A model generated the notes under the pieces. The model ran no database searches, was not told where the DNA came from, and worked only from the letters and a program-made list of their open reading frames with translations. 64,000 nucleotides of DNA from Calditrichota bacterium (GTDB taxonomy: Bacteria > Calditrichota > Calditrichia > RBG-13-44-9 > J042), in NCBI GenBank assembly GCA_013150955.1, contig JAADJD010000020.1:1-64000 (forward strand), read 5' to 3'. Shown in pieces: positions 27,690-37,311 of the stretch. Positions within the stretch are counted from its first letter, which is position 1, and each line of letters begins with the position of its first letter. The position numbers were made by a program, and so were the translations under genes.

Positions 27690-28530
27690 CCGGCGCCTAC
27701 CGTCGCCAACTGCCCACTGCCAGTTGCTTACTGGAAGATGGGGGTAAAGCCCGCGCCTACCGTTTTTGTAGCCCGACTCTCCAGAGTCGGTCGTCCTGCA
27801 AAGCAGGACTTGTGCTTGCTTCCAGATTTACCCAATTGCGCAATCGCGCGGGCATAAAGCCCGCGGCTACCATTGCTAACTGCCAACTGCCTATTGCTTA
27901 CTGGAAGATGGGCATAAAGCCCACGCCTACCGTTTTTTGTAGCCCGACTCTCCAGAGTCGGTAGTCTCCTTCCGCGAAGAGGAAGGAGACTTGGTTTATT
28001 TTGCAGCAGATTATTCCTATTTTCCATGGATTGGCCGGTTATCCCGCGGGCATAAAACCCGCGCCTACCAGACGTCTGCCATTCTATTTTCTGGGTAGGC
28101 GCAGGCTTCATGCCTGCGCATTAAAATGTAGCCCGACTCTCCAGAGTCGGTCGTCCTGCAAAGCAGGACGTGTGCCTGCTTCCAGATTTACCCAATTGTG
28201 CAATCGCGCGGGCATAAAGCCCGCGGCTACCATTGCCAATTGCCAACTGCCCACTGCCAATTGCTAACTGGAAGATGGGCATAAAACCTGCGCCTACCGT
28301 TTTTGTAACCCGACTCTCCAGAGTCGGTCGTCCTGCAAAGCAGGACGTATGCCTGCTGCCAGATTTACCCAATTGCGCAATCGAGCGGGCGTAAAGCCCG
28401 CGGCTACCATTGCTAACTGCCAACTGCCTATTGCTTACTGGAAGATGGGCGTAAAGCCCGCGCCTACCGTTTTTGTAGCCCGACTCTCCAGAGTCGGTCG
28501 TCCCGCAAAGCGGGACGTATGCCTGCTGCC
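27690..28530 (+). repeat. R3 tandem array of about 170-bp hairpin units
   Basis: The core GCCCGACTCTCCAGAGTCGG recurs at 27771, 27942, 28131, 28308 and 28478 (intervals 171, 189, 177 and 170). Each full unit also holds GTCCTGCAAAGCAGGAC, GCGCGGGCATAAAGCCCGCG and a TTGCTTACTGGAAGATGGGC segment with GGGC/GCCC arms, so every unit can fold into several short hairpins. The third unit carries a divergent insert (about 27980-28110). There is no coding sequence. The array starts right after the vWA gene. Confidence 0.85.
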
Positions 28531-28600
28531 AATGGATTTTATTATTGTTAGTGTTAATTTGTGTTATTCGTGGAATTCGTGGTTTAATGCATAATCTGGG
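28531..28600 (+). repeat. R1 element, right half only
   Basis: Sequence from AATGGATTTTATTATT to CATAATCTGGG is the right 70 bp of R1, joined directly to the R3 array. The left half is absent here and on the far side of R3, so this is a recombination or deletion junction. Confidence 0.8.
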
Positions 28601-28608
28601 TTGAAATA

Positions 28609-28640
28609 GAAAAGGGATGCGAGTTTTCGCATCCCTTTCT
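28609..28640 (-). terminator. Intrinsic terminator of tRNA-Gln (CTG)
   Basis: Read on the minus strand, stem AAAGGGATGCGA/TCGCATCCCTTT (12 bp) with loop AAAC is followed by a T-rich stretch (TTTTCTATTT). It lies just downstream of the tRNA. Confidence 0.85.
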
Positions 28641-28643
28641 TCG

Positions 28644-28714
28644 CTGCGGGACAGGGACTCGAACCCCGACTACCAGGGCCAGAACCTGGCGTCCTACCAT
28701 TAGACGATCCCGCA
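28644..28714 (-). tRNA. tRNA-Gln (CTG)
   Basis: On the minus strand the acceptor arms are TGCGGGA and TCCCGCA with discriminator G. The anticodon stem CCAGG/CCTGG encloses TTCTGGC, giving anticodon CTG. The T-loop is GGTTCGAGTCC. CCA is not encoded, unlike the other tRNA-Gln at 11886. Confidence 0.93.
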
Positions 28715-28723
28715 GTCAACGCC

Positions 28724-28755
28724 CAAAATTTATCGGTTCTATTCCCGCATGTCAA
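28724..28755 (-). promoter_or_regulatory. Promoter of tRNA-Gln (CTG)
   Basis: On the minus strand TTGACA (28755-28750), 17 bp, then TAAATTTTG (28732-28724). The tRNA starts 9 bp further on. It is a near-perfect copy of the shared promoter form. Confidence 0.75.
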
Positions 28756-28770
28756 GAGAAAGAGTAAATT

Positions 28771-29280
28771 TTATTGAATGATCTCCACCAGATCGTCAAT
28801 CAAACGGGCGAAAATTTCCAGGGTCAACTGAGAGGTGATCTTCTCATAGCGCTTTTCGTCCATGGAATACTGGTACCGCTGAAAGTGGATTTTTACCCCT
28901 TCGTCCAGCACAATCTCGTAGAAATATTTGGAATTCTCCTTTTTGTAAGGCGGATAACTACGCAATTGCGCCCGTTTGGACATGCGATCGATTTCGATCA
29001 ATTTAAAATCTTCCAGGAGGTAGGTGATGCGCTTCTGAATCGCATCCGCCTGTTGTTCCAGGCGCCGATTAATTTCGTCCACATCCAGAATGGGGGATAA
29101 CTTCTGGATGGAAATGTAATCCACCACAATGCCGTATTTATCGATGTCTTTGAATTTAACCTGAAACAACAGATCATCTTCTTGATGCTGAAGCACACTG
29201 AATTTATCCTTCTGCTTGATGGTGATCTGCTTTTGCTTGGCCTCCTGAATTTTCCGGATGATCAGGTCGGAATATTTCAT
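28771..29280 (-). CDS. Unknown protein, fourth gene of the PrkA operon
   Basis: This 169-aa soluble protein is rich in Lys, Glu, Gln and Ile, with a likely coiled helix in the middle (VDEINRRLEQQADAIQKRIT) and beta-rich ends. I do not recognise a family or catalytic motif. It starts 19 bp after spoVR on the same strand (GAGGTG before the ATG), so it is probably co-transcribed with prkA, the DUF444 gene and spoVR and may act with them. It is the last gene before tRNA-Gln. Confidence 0.7.
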   Translation of the reverse strand: MKYSDLIIRKIQEAKQKQITIKQKDKFSVLQHQEDDLLFQVKFKDIDKYGIVVDYISIQKLSPILDVDEINRRLEQQADAIQKRITYLLEDFKLIEIDRMSKRAQLRSYPPYKKENSKYFYEIVLDEGVKIHFQRYQYSMDEKRYEKITSQLTLEIFARLIDDLVEIIQ

Positions 29281-29299
29281 GGTGCCTCACCTCGCGTTT

Positions 29300-30787
29300 T
29301 TAGTTTTCGGAAATCGTCTGGTTACGAAATTCCCGTCCATCGAAACTGATGATCGTCGCCTTTTCATTCACCACCGTTTGAATGTGTACCGGTCGTTTCC
29401 AGATTTTATATAAATTGGCAAGGGTGTCTGTGGCGTAACCCGCATCCAGCTCAATCCCTTCGAAGTGGTGCATCAAATACAATTCGTTGCGATTCTTGTA
29501 ATTCGCATCCACCACCGATATGATTGGCTGCCCCATGTTGGTTAGACTTTGTAACAATCGTTTCTTGATCATATGAAATTCCCGCGACTCGATCTCGTAT
29601 CGTTTATTTTCTTTATTATATGCAAAAGAGAACAATTTGTGTTCCCGTGCAAAATCTTCGGTTAAAAAGGTATCGATGAAGGTCACATCGTTATACAATT
29701 TGCGCACTTCAAAAATTTTCTGGCGCCCCAGTCCCAGTTTCTTGTCCCAATTTTTCTTTTCTCGATAATCGGTGCATTCTTCCCATTCTTTGCCAAACTG
29801 CCCCTTGTTCCAGCGTTCTTCGATATCCTTAAACAGCAGGTAGCCAATACGGTAGGGATTTAGACGTCCCGGATGATTGGCCACTGTGCCCGAATGGTGA
29901 TCGGCATAATCCAGCACCTCCGAAGGTTTCAGGGCTTTCTGGGTCATGATGGTGGAATGCCAGTAGGTTGCCCACCCTTCATTCATGATTTTGGTCATCC
30001 CCTGGGGGGCGAAGTAGTAGGCTTCCTCCCGGATAATTCCCAGCACATCGTATTGCCAGTTTTCTAATGGTGCATGTTCCAGCAGAAAGAGGAGCACATC
30101 CCGCTCGGGTTGAGGGGGAAACGGTTTGATGTCCTGCTTTTCTTTCTCGTCCATCTCCTTGATTTGTGCTTCGATAAATTCCGGGGGATTGATGAATTTT
30201 TCCATATACTTTTTACTGCGCAGTCGCTTGATGCGCGGCCGCTGATCATTCTCATTGGTCGATTCGCTTTCCTTGCGCCGTTTGATGTACGGGGAGTGGT
30301 AATCGATTAAGTTTTCCAGGGACAGGCAGATGTCAATAAAATTCTCCACCGTATCCAGTCCGTACCGATCGATATAGCGATTGATGCGAATGGCATGATT
30401 GGCCATTTCATCAATCATTTTGCGATTGGTATGAGAAAAATAGAAATTGTTTTTGAAAAAGTCGCAATGCGCGTACACGTGCGCCATGACCAGTTTCTGA
30501 TCCACCAGGGAATTGGATTCCATCAGATAAGCATAGCAGGGATTGGTGTTAATCACCATTTCGTAAATTTTCTGCAGGCCGTAGCGGTAACCCTTGGACA
30601 GCTGGTCGTATTCCATCCCGAATCGCCAGTGGGGATAGCGAATGGGAAAACCCCCATAGGCAGCCAGCTGGCTCATGGTGTCATAATCCACCAGCTCGAA
30701 GATGACCGGGAAGAAATCCAGCCCGTATTCGCGGGCGTAGCCCTCAATTTCGGGTTGAATGGCCAGTATATCTTCTTTGGTAATCAT
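29300..30787 (-). CDS. SpoVR family protein
   Basis: The 495-aa protein shows the SpoVR pattern: [70 protein letters not shown] and [10 protein letters not shown]. The name comes from a Bacillus cortex gene; in non-sporulating bacteria (YcgB in E. coli) it is tied to starvation responses and its biochemistry is unknown. Its start overlaps the stop of the DUF444 gene (ATGA), showing coupling. No sporulation genes are present, so a general stress role is more likely. Confidence 0.93.
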   Translation of the reverse strand: MITKEDILAIQPEIEGYAREYGLDFFPVIFELVDYDTMSQLAAYGGFPIRYPHWRFGMEYDQLSKGYRYGLQKIYEMVINTNPCYAYLMESNSLVDQKLVMAHVYAHCDFFKNNFYFSHTNRKMIDEMANHAIRINRYIDRYGLDTVENFIDICLSLENLIDYHSPYIKRRKESESTNENDQRPRIKRLRSKKYMEKFINPPEFIEAQIKEMDEKEKQDIKPFPPQPERDVLLFLLEHAPLENWQYDVLGIIREEAYYFAPQGMTKIMNEGWATYWHSTIMTQKALKPSEVLDYADHHSGTVANHPGRLNPYRIGYLLFKDIEERWNKGQFGKEWEECTDYREKKNWDKKLGLGRQKIFEVRKLYNDVTFIDTFLTEDFAREHKLFSFAYNKENKRYEIESREFHMIKKRLLQSLTNMGQPIISVVDANYKNRNELYLMHHFEGIELDAGYATDTLANLYKIWKRPVHIQTVVNEKATIISFDGREFRNQTISEN

Positions 30788-31890
30788 TTTCCTTTCCCCA
30801 AAAAATCTTTGATCGAATCGTAAATCGCGTCTTTATCCGGGATATGAGACAGGATGACCTTGTCATGTTCTCCGAAATAATCTTCCAGATAATCGTAAAA
30901 TTCACCGCTGCCATAGGTGCTTTCCACCTGTCCGTAGCCAAACATATTTACCCTGGGCAGAATCTGAGATTCCAGAATCTCCACGCAATATTGATTGTCG
31001 TCCCGTGACCAGTTGTCGCCGTCGGAGAAATGGAAGGCGTAAATATTCCATTCCTCCGGGGAATAGTCTTTGTCGATGATTTTGCTGCACAGTTCGTAGG
31101 CGGTGGAAATGACCGTTCCGCCATTTTCCCTGACCGTAAAGAATGTCTCGCGATCCACTTCCTGCGCCTGGGCGTCGTGAATGATATAGCGGGTCACGAT
31201 GCCTTTGTACTGGTAGTGCAACCAGGTGTCGATCCAGAACGTTTCCAGCCGAACGATTTCCTTTTGCTCGTCCCACATGGAGCCCGACACGTCCATCATA
31301 TAGATAATGACCGCATTACTTTCCGGGTGGGAAATGGTTTTCCAGGAGCGATAGCGGTAGTCGTCCCGGATGGGGATGATCTTGGGCTTTTCAATATTGA
31401 ATTGCCCGGATATCAGCTGGCGTTTCAGCGCTTCCTTGAAGGTGCGTTTGTGGTGGCGCAGGGATTCTGGCCCCACCCGGCGAATGCCGGTGTAGCGATC
31501 TTTTTCGGAGACGATTTGCTTTTTACCCCGCGGCTCGATGTTGGGTAGCTCCAGTTCCTCGCCCAGTATTTCGGCCAGTTCTTCCAGGGTCAGTTCTACT
31601 TCTCGAATGTGCTGTCCGGGCAGATTGCCGGCCTGGCCAGCCCCTTCTTCGCCTTCGCCCTGGGTTAGCGGATCGCCGGGTTCGCCGTCACCCTGACCCA
31701 CACCGCCCTGGCCGTTGTCCCCATATCGAAACCGCGGCAAATCGATCTGGGGCAGGGGAATGCTGATTAAATCCTTCCCCTTGCGCCCGATCATTTCGCC
31801 ATTGGAAATGTATTTACGTAAGTTCTGCTTGATCTTGCCCTTGATGATCTGCCGAAAGCGATTGTAATCATTCTGCATGTTCATTAACAT
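30784..31890 (-). CDS. DUF444 (YeaH/YhbH) family vWA protein
   Basis: This 368-aa protein has a Gly-rich acidic linker (about 75-110), the [20 protein letters not shown] block and a vWA-type metal site in [11 protein letters not shown]. The family always travels with PrkA and SpoVR. The ATG at 31890 follows AGAGGG and gives a start 14 bp after prkA; an upstream in-frame start at 31977 would run 70 bp into prkA and is rejected. Its biochemical function is unknown; it may be an adaptor for the PrkA kinase. Confidence 0.9.
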   Translation of the reverse strand: MLMNMQNDYNRFRQIIKGKIKQNLRKYISNGEMIGRKGKDLISIPLPQIDLPRFRYGDNGQGGVGQGDGEPGDPLTQGEGEEGAGQAGNLPGQHIREVELTLEELAEILGEELELPNIEPRGKKQIVSEKDRYTGIRRVGPESLRHHKRTFKEALKRQLISGQFNIEKPKIIPIRDDYRYRSWKTISHPESNAVIIYMMDVSGSMWDEQKEIVRLETFWIDTWLHYQYKGIVTRYIIHDAQAQEVDRETFFTVRENGGTVISTAYELCSKIIDKDYSPEEWNIYAFHFSDGDNWSRDDNQYCVEILESQILPRVNMFGYGQVESTYGSGEFYDYLEDYFGEHDKVILSHIPDKDAIYDSIKDFLGKGK

Positions 31891-31904
31891 GGCTCGCACC
31901 CTCT

Positions 31905-33965
31905 TTATTCTTTGAGGTCTCCCCGGGCAAAGATGCTGGCAACGTAATTCAGCACGTCCGTGGCGCAGGTTTCGCAATAGCCGTAATGTTTAATCAAACG
32001 ACTCTTGACCACATCAATTTTCTCCTGCGTTTCTTTATCGACCACCGAAGAAACCAGGGTGGACAGTTTGATGCTGTCCTTTTGATCCTCAAACAGCTTC
32101 AGTTCCAGTGCCTTGGCCAGTCGTTCGTTGCTGTTCCACTCGAATTTTTTGCCTTCCAGGGCCATGGCACCAATGTAGTTCATGATCTCCCGCCGGAAAT
32201 CGTCCTTGCGGCTTTCGGGGATGTCGATCTTTTCCTCAATGGAGCGCATCAGTTTTTCATTAGGTTCCTCGTCTTCGCCGGTGTATTTGTTCTTTACCTT
32301 TTCCTTTTGCACATAGGCTTTAACGTTGTCGATGTAGTTATAGAACAGCCGCTTGATGGCATCCTCGTCAGCGCTGATGGCCCGCTGCACTTCGTTCTTC
32401 ACAATGTCCGTATATTCCCGCTTAACCACGCCCAGCAGTTCCCGATATCGCTTTTTCTGTTCTTCGTTGCTGATCAGGCTGTGATGATCCAGCCCGCTTT
32501 CCAGTTCGTTCAGCACCATAAAGGGATTCACGCACGGCTCTTCGGTGTCCTTCACCAGGGCGTTGGAGATTTTGTCCTGAATGTATCGGGGCGAAATCCC
32601 TTCCAATCCCTCGCGTACGGCTTCCTTGCGCAATTCGCGCACATTGTCCTCGGTGTAGCCCGGAATCAGCTTACCATCGTACAATTTCAGTTTCTGCACC
32701 AGGGTCAGATTGGCCTTCTTGGGCTCTTCCAGTCGAGTCAACACAGCCCACATGGCTGCCATCTCAATGGTGTGAGGCGCAATGTGTTTGCCGCGAATTT
32801 TCTCGTTGTTGAAATCCTTTTTGTAAATCTTGATCTCCTCGCTCCACTTGGTAATGTAGGGGATATCGATTTTGACCGTTCGATCGCGCAGGGCTTCCAT
32901 AAATTCGTTGTTTTGCAGTTTCTTATATTCCGGTTCATTGGTGTGGCCAATGATCACCTCGTCAATGTCGGTCTGCGGAAACTTCTTGGGTTTGATTTTG
33001 TGTTCCTGACTGGCACCCAGCAGGTCGTACAGAAAGGCCACATCCAGCTTTAATACCTCGATGAATTCGATCAAACCGCGGTTGGCAATGTTGAATTCCC
33101 CATCAAAATTGAATGCCCGCGGATCGGATTCGGAACCGTACTCGGCAATCTTTCGGTAATTAATGTCCCCGGTGAGCTCGGTAGAATCCTGATTCTTTTC
33201 ATCTTTAGGTTGAAAAGTGCCAATGCCCACCCGGTCTTTCTCCGAAAGCAAAATGCGCTTGACCCGTACATGTTCCAGCACCTTTTTCCAGTCGCCATTG
33301 TAAATATTGCCCAGTTCCCGATAGATCTGGCGGCAACTGGGGCACAGTTCGCCTTCCACCTGGTAAGTCAGCGCTTTGTCGCCAATCAGGTCTTTCAGGA
33401 AATCGTCCCGGATTTCCTGCGGTACCAGGTGCAGCGGTTCTTCGTGCATGGGGCAGGGTACATTTTCCCGGGGCGAGTTTTCCGGATCGGTGAAAAACTT
33501 GGGGATGTTGATCCACTCGAAGGAATACAGCGCTCCTTCGGGGGTGCGGGAGTAATACTCCAGCCCCTTCTTCATCAACCGTACAATGGTGCTTTTGGAA
33601 CTGCCCACCGGGCCATGCAACAGGATAACCCGCCGTTCCGGCCCATAGCGGTAGGCCGCGGCCTTGATGATGTTCATCAGGCGCATCAGATAGGCGTCCA
33701 GTCCATAAATGGCATCCTTGCCGTTCTCAATGGGATCGTCAAAAAATTTATAGTGGATGATCTTCTTGCGGGAATCTTCGTACTCTTCGGTTCCGAACGA
33801 GACAATCATGTCATACAACCGCTGGAAGCTGGTTCGCAGCACGGCGGGATTTTTGCGGACAATCTCCAGGTAATCCTCAAACGTCCCGCTCCAGTTGAGT
33901 GCTTTGAACTCCTTGTCAAAATACTTCTTTTGAATGGCATCCAATACATTACTTGATGCTGCCAT
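31905..33965 (-). CDS. prkA: PrkA family serine protein kinase (AAA+)
   Basis: The 686-aa protein carries an AAA+ module with Walker [10 protein letters not shown] (residues 118-126), Cys pairs CPMHEEP and CPSCRQIY, and a C-terminal region with CETC. PrkA/YeaG acts in stationary-phase and nitrogen-starvation responses and has been described as a kinase or an AAA protease. A strong AGGAGGT precedes the ATG. It is the first gene of prkA-DUF444-spoVR-unknown, an arrangement known from many bacteria apart from the last gene. Confidence 0.95.
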   Translation of the reverse strand: MAASSNVLDAIQKKYFDKEFKALNWSGTFEDYLEIVRKNPAVLRTSFQRLYDMIVSFGTEEYEDSRKKIIHYKFFDDPIENGKDAIYGLDAYLMRLMNIIKAAAYRYGPERRVILLHGPVGSSKSTIVRLMKKGLEYYSRTPEGALYSFEWINIPKFFTDPENSPRENVPCPMHEEPLHLVPQEIRDDFLKDLIGDKALTYQVEGELCPSCRQIYRELGNIYNGDWKKVLEHVRVKRILLSEKDRVGIGTFQPKDEKNQDSTELTGDINYRKIAEYGSESDPRAFNFDGEFNIANRGLIEFIEVLKLDVAFLYDLLGASQEHKIKPKKFPQTDIDEVIIGHTNEPEYKKLQNNEFMEALRDRTVKIDIPYITKWSEEIKIYKKDFNNEKIRGKHIAPHTIEMAAMWAVLTRLEEPKKANLTLVQKLKLYDGKLIPGYTEDNVRELRKEAVREGLEGISPRYIQDKISNALVKDTEEPCVNPFMVLNELESGLDHHSLISNEEQKKRYRELLGVVKREYTDIVKNEVQRAISADEDAIKRLFYNYIDNVKAYVQKEKVKNKYTGEDEEPNEKLMRSIEEKIDIPESRKDDFRREIMNYIGAMALEGKKFEWNSNERLAKALELKLFEDQKDSIKLSTLVSSVVDKETQEKIDVVKSRLIKHYGYCETCATDVLNYVASIFARGDLKE

Positions 33966-34491
33966 GATTCATACCTCCTGATAAATATACTTCACCTATT
34001 ATTTATTATCAGATCCGGTTGTTCGGGACACGCATCCCGAACCAAGTTCATTAAATGAATTTGGATTTTAGAATAGGGCAGGAAGTCGAGAAGCAACTAA
34101 CGGAAGCGCAAAAACTTGATTCGCTCCAGGTTCCGCCAATCCGTATTCTGTCTGCGTAAAACCCGGTTGTTTTCGTGAAGATGATTTCCAACAATCCCTG
34201 TTTTCGAACACCTTCAATCCTCATTTCGTAACATCCATGTTATGAATATCTTTCCAAATTCAGTTAAAAGTATCGACCGATCTTTCAACCGACTTTAAAA
34301 TTCTACAGGGCAACATGGAAACTTCCTCCTCCTTCATGACCCTGACTTACTCTCAAGCCTCCATCCAAAATTTTATCATCTAATTTAAATACGATGTGAT
34401 TGATATTCAAATTTTATTTTGCAGATTTTTAAAATTTTTTCGGACAGGCTAATCTATTGAAATTCAATGAGTAAGAAAAAATATCGTTCGG
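33966..34491 (-). promoter_or_regulatory. Regulatory gap upstream of prkA with an inverted repeat
   Basis: This 526-bp gap lies between the divergent prkA and gltA genes. An 8-bp perfect inverted repeat GTTCGGGA/TCCCGAAC (34021-34028 and 34035-34042) sits about 55 bp upstream of prkA, within its likely leader, and could be an operator or an RNA hairpin. The far side (about 34370-34450) is very AT-rich. No shared-form promoter was found for prkA, which would fit use of an alternative sigma factor. Confidence 0.45.
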
Positions 34492-34522
34492 TTGTGTTCC
34501 CCTTTTCCGGGCGTTATCTTTC
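34492..34522 (+). promoter_or_regulatory. Putative promoter of citrate synthase
   Basis: TTGTGT at 34492-34497, 17 bp, then TATCTTTC at 34515-34522, 24 bp before the start codon. Confidence 0.5.
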
Positions 34523-34546
34523 AGTAAACCAAGATAGGGCGGATGC

Positions 34547-35845
34547 ATGTTAAAGGAGCGGTTGCAACAGCAGATTCCTCGATGGCGTCAGGAGATGCAG
34601 ACGTTGATCCGCCATCATGGTGCGGTCACCGTCGATGCCGTTTCGGTGGAACAGTTGTATCGCGGCATGCGAGGCGTGCGCTCCATTGTGTGCGATACAT
34701 CGTTTGTGGATCCGCAAAGGGGATTGTTCATCCGGGGGCGGCACATTTCCGAATTAACCGAGCGTCTGCCCGAGGAGATTTTTTACCTGCTGTGCAGCGG
34801 GGAATTGCCGGATGCGTCGGAACTTCAACAGCTGCAAAATGAATTGCGTTCCCGACAACAGGTTCCGGATTACATCTGGCAGATGGTGCGTCAGTTGCCC
34901 GGAGACAGTCAGCCGATGGCCATTTTTAGCCTGTGCTGGCTGGCCATGGAGCATGAATCGGTGTTTTTACGGGAATATCGCAGGGGATTGCCCCGGGAAC
35001 GCCACTGGGAGGCAACTCTGGAAGATGCCCTGAACATTCTGGCAAAAGCCCCGGTGATTGCAGCGGGCATTTATCGATTGAAATATCATCAACAGGAGCC
35101 CATCCCGCCCCGATCGGATCTGGATTGGGGAGCGAATTACGCCTACATGCTGGGACTGGATACCGATCTGGAAGTATTTCAGCAGTACATCCGCAAATAC
35201 CTGATTGTTCATTCAGATCACGAAGGGGGCAATGTTACCGTAAACAGCAGCCGGATCGTCAATTCCGCGTTATCGGATCTGTATTTTAGCATTTCGGCTG
35301 GCATTAACGGACTGGCCGGACCCATTCACGGGATGGCCAATCAGGAGTCGGTGCAATTTGCCCAATCCATCTATCAGCATTTCCACGGCATTCCGACCGA
35401 TGTTCAACTGGAACAGTACATCTGGGATTATCTGGATCAGGGGAAGATCATTCCCGGATTTGGCCATGCCGTTTTACGGGATCAGGATCCCCGTTTCCAG
35501 GTATTGCATCGCTTTGGCCGCGAAGTCGGCGTTGATAATGCCCTGTTTCAAATCATCGATGCCCTGTCCCGGGTGGTACCCCCCATCTTAAAAAAGATTG
35601 GCAAGGTGAAGGATCCCTACCCCAATATCGACGCCATTTCCGGTGTGCTGCTGTATCATTTTGGCATGACGGAAATGGATTATTATCCGGTTTTATTTGC
35701 GTTGGCTCAAATTATGGGGATCTCGGCACAAATCATTGTGAGCCGTGCTTTGATGCTTCCCATCTTTCGGCCACGATCGGTGACGACGGAATGGTTGAAG
35801 CAGCATGTGGAATCAATAGAGCAGGGGAAGACAACAGGGAAGTAA
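34547..35845 (+). CDS. gltA: Citrate synthase, eukaryotic-like type
   Basis: This 432-aa protein has the three catalytic segments HSDHEGGNVTVNSS, GPIHGMANQE and GFGHAVLRDQDPRF, then DAISGVLLYHFGM. It condenses oxaloacetate and acetyl-CoA to citrate. The form resembles the si-type enzymes of mitochondria and some bacteria rather than the hexameric E. coli type (judged by motifs). It stands alone with its own promoter and is followed by R1 repeats. Confidence 0.95.
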   Translation: MLKERLQQQIPRWRQEMQTLIRHHGAVTVDAVSVEQLYRGMRGVRSIVCDTSFVDPQRGLFIRGRHISELTERLPEEIFYLLCSGELPDASELQQLQNELRSRQQVPDYIWQMVRQLPGDSQPMAIFSLCWLAMEHESVFLREYRRGLPRERHWEATLEDALNILAKAPVIAAGIYRLKYHQQEPIPPRSDLDWGANYAYMLGLDTDLEVFQQYIRKYLIVHSDHEGGNVTVNSSRIVNSALSDLYFSISAGINGLAGPIHGMANQESVQFAQSIYQHFHGIPTDVQLEQYIWDYLDQGKIIPGFGHAVLRDQDPRFQVLHRFGREVGVDNALFQIIDALSRVVPPILKKIGKVKDPYPNIDAISGVLLYHFGMTEMDYYPVLFALAQIMGISAQIIVSRALMLPIFRPRSVTTEWLKQHVESIEQGKTTGK

Positions 35846-35934
35846 AGCCCACCGATCTCGCGAATTTCTCAAATTGGATGGGGATTCGTATCAGGACACC
35901 AGTTTCCACAAATTTTTCCCGCAAAGTGCATTAT

Positions 35935-36354
35935 CCTAAATATTGCATTAAACCGCGAATCACACGAATAATCACGAATAAAAACAAACTATTAGAAGAT
36001 GATATTATCCCAAATAAAGCGTTAAACCACGAATCACGCGAATGAATTCGAATAATATCAACAAAATAGCGAATATATCCCAGGAAACATTTTCCTCCAG
36101 ATAGAATCAAGTGCATTTTATTATTTTTATTGGTGTTAATTCGTGTAATTCGTAGGCTACTGCATAATCTGGGATTATTGTAGAAAAAACGTACCGGTTC
36201 TTAAACAAATAATGTTACGTGAACCGGTTGATTATAATTGGATTAAATCGCGAATGAACCTCGAAACGAATTTTCATCCAGATATCATAAAATGGATTTT
36301 AATATTTTTGTTCGTGTTCATTCGGGTAATTCGTAGGCTATTGCATAATCTGGG
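35935..36354 (+). repeat. R1 element, long or composite outer copy, split by a younger R1
   Basis: It begins CCTAAATATTGCATTAAACC and ends CATAATCTGGG at 36354, directly against the stop codon of the CbpA-type gene (TTA at 36355-36357). The left part is followed by the inner copy at 36009-36173. The right part contains unrelated bases with ACCGGTTC/GAACCGGT arms (about 36191-36228) before typical R1 resumes near 36240, so it may be two decayed copies. Confidence 0.7.
36009..36173 (+). repeat. R1 element, inner copy, 165 bp
   Basis: Starts CCCAAATAAAGCG and ends CATAATCTGGG, with perfect flanks ATTAT (36004-36008 and 36174-36178). Confidence 0.92.
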
Positions 36355-37302
36355 TTAAAATTGCAAACCCACTTTTCGCGCCCACTCCTTGAATTCTTTC
36401 AGCTGTTCCGGGGTCAAATGCTGTGGGACGGTAATGTGAATACGCACGTAATGATCTCCCTTGCCCGTATCGCTTTTAATGCCCATGCCCGGTAGACGGA
36501 AAATTTTACCGCCGCTGGTACCGGGTGGGATTTTTAATTTCACCTTTTTCCCGTCCACTGTTCGCACTTCGATTTCGGTGCCCAGGATGGCCTGAGCGAT
36601 GTTAATGTAAGCGTTGGAATAGATATCGTTGCCTTTGCGCTCGAATTCGGGATGGGGCGCCACATTAATGCGTACGTAAAGGTCTCCCGGTTCACCGCCA
36701 CCGGGGCCCGGTGCGCCTTGTCCGCGGATCCGTATCCGTTTTCCACTTTCGATGCCCGGTGGAATTTTGATCTTTATTTTTTTACCGGTGCCGGAAGTGA
36801 TAACCGTTTCTCCACCGTTGGCTGCCAGTTCAAAGGGAATGGTGATTCGGGTTTCCACGTCCGATCCCCGTGCCGCGCGGGTCTGGGTTCGCCCAAACAA
36901 GTCTTCAAAATCAAAATCGCCTCCGAACAAATCCTCCATGCCCCGCGCCCGGGAACGTCCCCCAAAGCCAAATAAGTTGCTAAACAGGTCACCAATATTA
37001 TCAAAGCCGGTACCTTCGAAATGAACCCGGTAGCCACCTGGCCGCTGGCCTTCAAAGCCAAACCCACCCTGACCCATAAACGGATTTTTCCGCAACATAT
37101 CGTATTCGCGGCGTTTTTGCGGATCCCCCAGCACACTGTACGCCTCGCTGATTTCCTTGAAGCGTTCCTCCGCTGCTTTGTCTCCTCCGTGACGGTCGGG
37201 GTGGTATTCTTTGGCCAGCCGCCGATAGGCTCTTTTTATTTCCTCATCGGTCGCGTTTTCGCTCACACCCAGAATTTTATAATAATCCTTTTTCGGATCC
37301 AT
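36355..37302 (-). CDS. CbpA-type DnaJ homologue without zinc finger
   Basis: The 315-aa protein has a J-domain (residues 6-70, HPD at 34-36), a Gly/Phe-rich region (about 75-135, FGFEGQRPGGY, GFGGRSRARG) and two C-terminal substrate-binding domains (KIKIPPGIESGKRIRIRGQG, VKLKIPPGTSGGKIFRLPG) with no cysteine-rich zinc region. That is the CbpA layout. It is the full-length J-protein of the window and lies 9 bp after lon, so it may be heat-controlled. ATG 37302 is preferred to GTG 37311 by spacing from AAAGGTAGG. Its stop touches an R1 end. Confidence 0.93.
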   Translation of the reverse strand: MDPKKDYYKILGVSENATDEEIKRAYRRLAKEYHPDRHGGDKAAEERFKEISEAYSVLGDPQKRREYDMLRKNPFMGQGGFGFEGQRPGGYRVHFEGTGFDNIGDLFSNLFGFGGRSRARGMEDLFGGDFDFEDLFGRTQTRAARGSDVETRITIPFELAANGGETVITSGTGKKIKIKIPPGIESGKRIRIRGQGAPGPGGGEPGDLYVRINVAPHPEFERKGNDIYSNAYINIAQAILGTEIEVRTVDGKKVKLKIPPGTSGGKIFRLPGMGIKSDTGKGDHYVRIHITVPQHLTPEQLKEFKEWARKVGLQF

Positions 37303-37311
37303 CCTGATCAC

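Noticed and set aside
27605..28423. Open frames of 81-127 codons in the R3 array
   Set aside because: They follow the repeat units, switch frame between units and are not preceded by ribosome-binding sites.
27690..28530. CRISPR array
   Set aside because: The units are about 170 bp and similar along their whole length. There are no short direct repeats with unique spacers and no cas genes.
31986..33053. 355-codon open frame opposite prkA
   Set aside because: It lies wholly within prkA, is rich in Phe, His and Gln as expected for an antisense frame, and has no start signal.
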